Below, in pieces: positions 12,948 through 16,678 of a DNA stretch of 16,678 bases. The translations under genes were made by a program, and so were the position numbers. The notes below the pieces were generated by a model that ran no database searches, had not been told where the DNA came from, and worked only from the letters and a program-made list of their open reading frames with translations. The DNA is taken from NCBI GenBank assembly GCA_034437795.1, contig DAOTTI010000213.1:1-16678 (forward strand), written 5' to 3'. Numbering within the stretch: the first letter of the stretch is position 1; the number at the start of each line of letters is the position of its first letter. This DNA comes from DAOTTI01 sp034437795 (GTDB lineage Bacteria; Chloroflexota; UBA11872; UBA12225).

Positions 12948-14387
12948 ATGATACACGCGGTGCAAGACGAGACCACGCCCCTGGCTTCTGGCGCCACGCA
13001 CGGCAGCGGCGGGCACCGGCTGACGCCCCTGCGGCAGTTCACGCTGCTGGTGGCCGCCACGCTCATCACCGGCACGGTCCTGCTCGGGGGCGTCCTGGCC
13101 ATTCTCCTGCAGCACCATGTGGAGCAGGAGACCGTGGCGCTCACGCGCCGTGAGGTGGAGGTCCACTTCTACGACATCTTCAAGACCAACGTCTTCCTGC
13201 GCCCCCTGACGGAGGCGGAGGCAACGCGGTTCGACCCGATGGTGCGTTATCACTTCGGCATCTACGACATCGTGCAGCTCCGTCTCTTCCGCCCCGACGG
13301 CACCATGATCTACAACTACCTGCCGGGCCTGCAGCCGAGCGACCCACCCCAGCCGGCCAGCGCCCTGCCGCCCGAGCACCAGCACCACCTCGCGCGGGCC
13401 GCCGAGGGAGAGCCGGTGCTGGCACGGACGCAGATGGGGGCGCCGGAGAACATCCGCCAGCAGCCCCTACAGCACGTGCTGGAGGTCTACGTGCCCATCC
13501 GGCAGGACGGGAAGGTGGTGGGCATAGCGCAGGTGTATCGAGACATTCACCGGCAGGTGGCGGACGTCCGGCGGCTGCAGGCGCTCGTCGCAGGGGCAGT
13601 CGGCCTGGGGAGCCTCATGCTGTTCGTCTCCCTGGTCGGGATCTTTCGCGATTCCACGCGCCGCATCCGGCGCCAGAGCGAGGCGCTCCACCGGTCGTTG
13701 ACCGAGCTCCAGGCGGCGCACGGCGCCACGCTGGAGGCGCTGGTGGCGGCGCTCGACCTGCGCGACCACGAAACGCAGGGGCACTCGGCGCGGGTCACAC
13801 GCTATGCGCTGGCGATTGGGGCATCGCTGGGCCTGAATGCGGCCGACCTGGCCGCGCTGGAACGCGGCGCCTTGCTGCACGACATCGGGAAGATCGGCGT
13901 GCCCGACCACATCCTGCGTAAGCCGGGCCCGCTCAGCGACGCCGACTGGCGCCAGATGCGGCGGCACCCCGACCTGGGCGCCCGCATGATCGGCGATATC
14001 GGTTTCCTGGAGGCGGCCGTGCCGGTGGTCCGCCACCATCACGAGCGGTTTGATGGGCGCGGGTACCCCGCCGGACTGCACGGGGAGGCGATCCCGCTGC
14101 CCGCCCGCGTCTTCGCCGTGGCCGACACCTTCGATGCCATGACCTCCGACCGGCCGTACCGGCGGGCCATGTCCATCGCCGCGGCGCGGGCCGAGATCCA
14201 GCGGTGCGCAGGCAGCCAGTTCGACCCGGCGGTGGTGGAGGCCTTCCTGGCCATTCCGGAGACGGAGCTGGCGCTGATCCGCCAGGCCGGGCATGAGACA
14301 GCCTCTGTTCCATCCGCTCAGCCGCCGGACCCGATCAGGCAGGTCCTGGCGGCCGGCCGGCAGCTAGTCGCGGCTGGCCAAGGATAA
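12948..14387 (+). CDS. Membrane-anchored HD-GYP cyclic-di-GMP phosphodiesterase
   Basis: This 479-residue protein should hydrolyse cyclic di-GMP in the cytoplasm in response to something sensed outside. A first membrane helix spans about residues 30-55, an extracytoplasmic domain of about 150 residues (with IVQLRLFRPDGTMIYNYLPG and VLEVYVPIRQDGKVVGIAQVYRDI, similar to a PAS/Cache-type sensor) follows, and a second helix lies at about 210-230. A short linker leads to the HD-GYP domain. Its metal and catalytic motifs are intact: DHETQGHSARV, HDIGK (His311-Asp312), HHHERFDGRGYP (363-374, with GYP at 372-374) and DTFDAMTSDRPYR. No diguanylate cyclase or receiver domain is present. The ATG at 12948 has only a weak ribosome-binding sequence; a GTG four codons later is not better. 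It appears monocistronic, preceded by a repeat-rich region. Confidence 0.9.
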   Translation: MIHAVQDETTPLASGATHGSGGHRLTPLRQFTLLVAATLITGTVLLGGVLAILLQHHVEQETVALTRREVEVHFYDIFKTNVFLRPLTEAEATRFDPMVRYHFGIYDIVQLRLFRPDGTMIYNYLPGLQPSDPPQPASALPPEHQHHLARAAEGEPVLARTQMGAPENIRQQPLQHVLEVYVPIRQDGKVVGIAQVYRDIHRQVADVRRLQALVAGAVGLGSLMLFVSLVGIFRDSTRRIRRQSEALHRSLTELQAAHGATLEALVAALDLRDHETQGHSARVTRYALAIGASLGLNAADLAALERGALLHDIGKIGVPDHILRKPGPLSDADWRQMRRHPDLGARMIGDIGFLEAAVPVVRHHHERFDGRGYPAGLHGEAIPLPARVFAVADTFDAMTSDRPYRRAMSIAAARAEIQRCAGSQFDPAVVEAFLAIPETELALIRQAGHETASVPSAQPPDPIRQVLAAGRQLVAAGQG

Positions 14388-14423
14388 CTGTCAGGATCGG
14401 CAGGACTGTCAGGGCCGACAGGG
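14388..14423. repeat. Two imperfect 18-bp tandem repeats after the HD-GYP stop
   Basis: CTGTCAGGATCGGCAGGA is followed directly by CTGTCAGGGCCGACAGGG (14 of 18 identical). The first copy starts immediately after the stop codon. The second can fold through CTGTC and GACAG. Confidence 0.6.
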
Positions 14424-14788
14424 CCGGCGGAGGGAGCGCGAGAGCAGCATGGTGAGACTGGCCCAAGGGGCGGAACGCCGCGCGTGGGCCGCGCGCGCCG
14501 GCCGCTCAAGCGGTCCGGCTATACCCGGCCCAGCCTGCTCAAGCGGGCTCGACCGGATCCCTGTGGGAGCCCGATAAGTTCCCTCTCCCCATGGGACTGG
14601 GCTAGCGGGCGCATGACCGACGACCTGCCGCCGCGCCCTCCCTCTCCCATAGGGAGAGGGTGAGGGTGATGGCACCGCTTGTCAATGATCCGGGCTCGCC
14701 GTGGAGCCTGGGCCTGCGACGGCGGTGCAAGCGTACCCGTCATGGGACCGTATCCGTAGGGTGTCCAGTCCGGATGGTGTCCATGAAG
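14424..14788. other. Gap with two further CCCTCTCC repeat copies
   Basis: No supported gene lies between the HD-GYP stop and the GDT1 stop. The stretch contains a partial repeat copy at 14580-14600 (CCCTCTCCCCATGGG) and a perfect one at 14640-14660, with 9-bp arms CCCTCTCCC and GGGAGAGGG around ATA followed by TGAGGGTG. The perfect copy could also serve as a terminator for either flanking gene, which are convergent. Confidence 0.65.
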
Positions 14789-15358
14789 TCACCGGGCCGG
14801 AATCGCCGTGGCGATGGTCGCTATCCCCGAGATGATGAACACGGCGGCGGCACCCAGGCGGATGGCTCGCTCAGGCAGGCGCCGCCCGGCTACCGTGCCG
14901 GCCAGGATGGCGATCCCATCGGCCACCACCATCCCCAGAGTTGAACCGAGCCACACGGGCACAAAGGCGCGCTGCTGGCTGGCCAGGGTGACCGTGGCCA
15001 GCATGGTCTTGTCGCCTAGCTCAGCCAGAAAGAAGGTGATGGCGACGGTCAGCAACGGCCCCAGGCGGTGCTCCGCCCGGCGCTCGGCATCCGTCAGCGT
15101 GTCGCCGCGGATCGTCCACAGGCCAAAGCCAATAAAGGCGACGCCGGCGGCGAGCGAGATCCATCGCTCAGGGAGCATGACCCCCAGGAGCTCCCCGATC
15201 CCGACCGAGACGAGGTGCACCAGGAGCGTGGCGAGAAACACCCCGGCCAGCACTACCCGCGCCGAGAAGCGAGCGGCGAACGCCAGGGAGACGAGCTGGG
15301 TCTTGTCCCCCATCTCGGCCAGAGTGATAAAGAACAGGGACTGCCAGAATGCGGGCAT
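14789..15358 (-). CDS. GDT1/TMEM165 family cation transporter (UPF0016)
   Basis: This 189-residue integral membrane protein belongs to the GDT1/TMEM165 family (UPF0016), whose members export Mn2+ or exchange Ca2+/Mn2+ for protons. Both signature motifs are intact: EMGDKT at 15-20 and ELGDKT at 113-118, in the two inverted-repeat halves. Six hydrophobic segments can be seen, with a charged loop (about 84-99, RGDTLTDAERRAEHR) between the halves. An upstream in-frame start at 15481 would add 41 residues that overlap the cupredoxin gene in another frame; the ATG at 15358 starts the membrane protein at its usual place. It lies 20 bp downstream of the cupredoxin stop on the same strand, so the two are probably cotranscribed. 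Mn2+ is the likeliest substrate from the family. Confidence 0.92.
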   Translation of the reverse strand: MPAFWQSLFFITLAEMGDKTQLVSLAFAARFSARVVLAGVFLATLLVHLVSVGIGELLGVMLPERWISLAAGVAFIGFGLWTIRGDTLTDAERRAEHRLGPLLTVAITFFLAELGDKTMLATVTLASQQRAFVPVWLGSTLGMVVADGIAILAGTVAGRRLPERAIRLGAAAVFIISGIATIATAIPAR

Positions 15359-15378
15359 ACAATCGACCTGCCGCGGGC

Positions 15379-15810
15379 TTACTCGACGATGAGCTGGGCC
15401 CGCATGCCGGCCTCCTTGTGCCCGCTGATCGTACAGATGACGTCGTAGGTGCCCCTGGCGGTGGGCGTGAACTCCACCCAACCTTGCCTGCCCGGCGCGG
15501 TGTGGACGGCCACATCACTGCCATGCCCGTGCCCGCCGGCGGACTGGCGCACTCCCTTCGCCGGCAGTTTCTCCACCACCAGATCGTGCTCCAGCAGGCC
15601 GGCATTCGTCATCACCAACCGCACCGGCCTGTCCACCGGCACCCGAATCGTCTGCGGGGTGAAGGTGAACTCCGCGGCGCGCACCTCGACGCGGTTATCT
15701 GCCGGCGTCGTGGCCCCTGCCCGAGCGGCGCCGCAGCCGGCGGCGACAAGCGCCAGGGCCAGCGCCGGGCCAACGATCGTCCAGCGAGGGACATGAACGG
15801 GCATGCGCAC
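15379..15810 (-). CDS. Cupredoxin-domain lipoprotein (type I copper site)
   Basis: This is a small exported blue-copper-like protein. A signal with hydrophobic core ALALALVAAGC gives a lipobox (AAGC). Numbering from the inner ATG at 15804 (141 residues), the lipid Cys is 24. Copper ligands are complete: His73 (EHDLVV), Cys124, His129 and Met134 in CTISGHKEAGM. A His-rich loop (GGHGHGSDVAVH, about 90-101) precedes the last strands and may bind additional metal. GTYDVICTISGHKEAGM closely resembles plastocyanin-like and cytochrome-oxidase-associated cupredoxins. I start at GTG 15810 because GGAG lies six bases upstream of it; the ATG two codons later is an alternative. The gene heads a probable operon with the GDT1 transporter. 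A role in electron transfer or copper handling is inference. Confidence 0.88.
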   Translation of the reverse strand: MRMPVHVPRWTIVGPALALALVAAGCGAARAGATTPADNRVEVRAAEFTFTPQTIRVPVDRPVRLVMTNAGLLEHDLVVEKLPAKGVRQSAGGHGHGSDVAVHTAPGRQGWVEFTPTARGTYDVICTISGHKEAGMRAQLIVE

Positions 15811-15896
15811 TCGATTCTCCGTCTCGATGGTAGTTACGGCTGTTGGGCCACCACCCCTCCCAGCGTAGCGCTGCGGCGCGGCTGCGCCTGCCTCAC

Positions 15897-15923
15897 TCGG
15901 GCGGTGCGACGTGAACCGCCCGA
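15897..15923 (-). promoter_or_regulatory. Hairpin upstream of the cupredoxin gene
   Basis: Nine-base arms TCGGGCGGT and ACCGCCCGA flank a 9-nt loop about 90 bases upstream of the cupredoxin start. It may be part of the leader RNA, or end the sigma-factor transcript, which comes from the same strand upstream. No T run follows in that direction. The rest of the 201-bp gap 15811-16011 shows no clear promoter. Confidence 0.4.
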
Positions 15924-16011
15924 CCACTCCTTTCAGTGTACCCGCCCCGACTACACGTTGGTCTGCATGCCATCGAAAGTAGCCGTGGTAAGGCAAGGCG
16001 CGTATCTCTGC

Positions 16012-16678
16012 TCAACCCGCCAGGTAGCGCCGGAGGTGCCGGCTCACGCTGGGCTCGCGCAGCTTACGCAGGGCCGAGGCCTCGATCTGGCGCACCCGCT
16101 CGCGGGTCAGCCCCAGCACCTGGCCGATGCGCTCCAGGGGATAGACGTGGCCGCCGCCCAGCCCGAAGCGCATCTCCAGCACCAGGCGCTCGCGCTCAGT
16201 GAGCGCCCGCGCCAGCGTACGCTCCGCCTCCTGCTTGAGCAGGCGCTCGTGGGCGGCCTCCTCTGGCCCCGGCTCGGTCTGGTCCATAACCAGGTCAGCA
16301 AGCTTGGCGTCATCGTCCTCGCCAATGGGCTGGTCGAGGGATGATGGCAGGGCCGCGGCCTGCCGCGTGGCGCGCACGCGTTCCACGTCGATCCCCAGCT
16401 CGCGGGCGATCTCCTCATCAGTGGGAGCGCGCCCCAGCTCCTGGGTCAGGCGCTGCTGGGTGGTATTCAGGCGGGAGAGGGCCTCACTGACGTGCACTGG
16501 CAGACGGATGGTGCGCCCCTTGTCCGCGATCGCCCGCGTGATCGCCTGCCGGATCCACCACGTGGCGTACGTCGAGAACTTATACCCCCGGCGCCAGTCG
16601 AACTTCTGCACCGCCCGCATCAGCCCAATGTTCCCCTCCTGGATCAGGTCGATCAAGGAGAGGCCACGGCCGGTGTAG
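16012..16678 (-). CDS. RNA polymerase sigma-70 factor, primary type, C-terminal part (5' end outside window)
   Basis: This is the C-terminal 220 or so residues of a group 1 or group 2 sigma-70 factor, which directs RNA polymerase to promoters. The reading frame is open to the right edge (YTGRGLS before DLIQEGNIGLMRAVQKFD), so the gene continues beyond the window. Region 2.3-2.4 is present as YKFSTYATWWIRQAITRAI; region 3 follows with RLPVHVSE and the LGRAPTDEEIARELG segment. Region 4 has ERERLVLEMRFGL, then the helix-turn-helix LERIGQVLGLTRERVRQIE and SALRKLREP. The region 4.1 loop reads GLGGGHVYPLE rather than the usual GLxDGxxxTLE, which may mean a group 2 paralogue rather than the housekeeping factor. 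Whether region 1.1 exists cannot be seen. Stop is TGA at 16014-16012. Confidence 0.92.
   Translation of the reverse strand, partial: YTGRGLSLIDLIQEGNIGLMRAVQKFDWRRGYKFSTYATWWIRQAITRAIADKGRTIRLPVHVSEALSRLNTTQQRLTQELGRAPTDEEIARELGIDVERVRATRQAAALPSSLDQPIGEDDDAKLADLVMDQTEPGPEEAAHERLLKQEAERTLARALTERERLVLEMRFGLGGGHVYPLERIGQVLGLTRERVRQIEASALRKLREPSVSRHLRRYLAG

Noticed and set aside
12328..12951. A 207-codon plus-strand ORF before the HD-GYP gene
   Set aside because: It runs through the direct repeats, inverted repeat and palindromes, has no domain-like sequence, and lacks a ribosome-binding site.
15811..16011. Possible yybP-ykoY manganese riboswitch upstream of the cupredoxin-GDT1 pair
   Set aside because: The family suggested looking for it, and GGAGTGG near a hairpin is faintly similar, but the conserved paired loops of the motif are not found.
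15349..16344. A 331-codon plus-strand ORF across the cupredoxin and sigma genes
   Set aside because: It runs antisense through two genes with complete family motifs and the gap between them.

Overview
This is a GC-rich bacterial chromosomal window of about 16.7 kb. The gene content fits a Gram-positive-like or monoderm lineage, and Chloroflexota (Thermomicrobia/Sphaerobacter-like) is my best guess. The pointers are the DUF58 and BatA-like gene set, a PflX-type radical SAM protein, Tat-type lipoprotein signals, a CHRD secreted protein, and many dispersed CCCTCTCCC/GGGAGAGGG hairpins. The taxonomic call is inference; there is no rRNA or other phylogenetic marker except part of a sigma factor. 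No tRNA, rRNA, CRISPR array, prophage or intact insertion sequence was seen.

Layout, left to right. (1) 1-2832, plus strand: the end of a DUF58 gene and two paralogous membrane-anchored VWA (BatA-like) genes, the tail of what is normally a MoxR-DUF58-VWA operon. (2) 3073-3846, plus: an exported SGNH/GDSL hydrolase, then a repeat-filled gap. (3) 4107-5150, plus: a PflX-like radical SAM protein. (4) 5151-5570: a decayed 5' fragment of a REP-associated tyrosine transposase (RAYT) between REP-like hairpins. (5) 5571-11211, minus: four apparently independent genes, namely an orphan ABC sugar-binding lipoprotein, a nucleotidyltransferase, a HyuA-type hydantoinase/oxoprolinase without its HyuB partner, and a short-chain NAD-dependent epimerase. 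(6) 11475-11966, plus: a secreted CHRD protein with a hairpin in its leader. (7) 11967-12947: almost 1 kb that is mostly non-coding, rich in hairpins and direct repeats, with one doubtful small ORF. (8) 12948-14387, plus: a membrane-anchored HD-GYP phosphodiesterase. (9) 14388-14788: more repeats. (10) 14789-15810, minus: a cupredoxin lipoprotein and a GDT1/TMEM165 cation transporter 20 bp apart, a likely two-gene metal-related operon. (11) 16012-16678, minus: the C-terminal part of a primary-type sigma-70 factor that runs off the right edge.

Most of the genes are familiar families with intact motifs. The least explained part is the non-coding sequence: two or more repeat families, a RAYT relic, and a dense cluster of palindromes and 10-bp direct repeats upstream of the HD-GYP gene. 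I did not find convincing evidence of a wholly new multi-gene system. The best candidates for follow-up are the cupredoxin-GDT1 pair, the RAYT/REP relic and the structured region 12741-12876.
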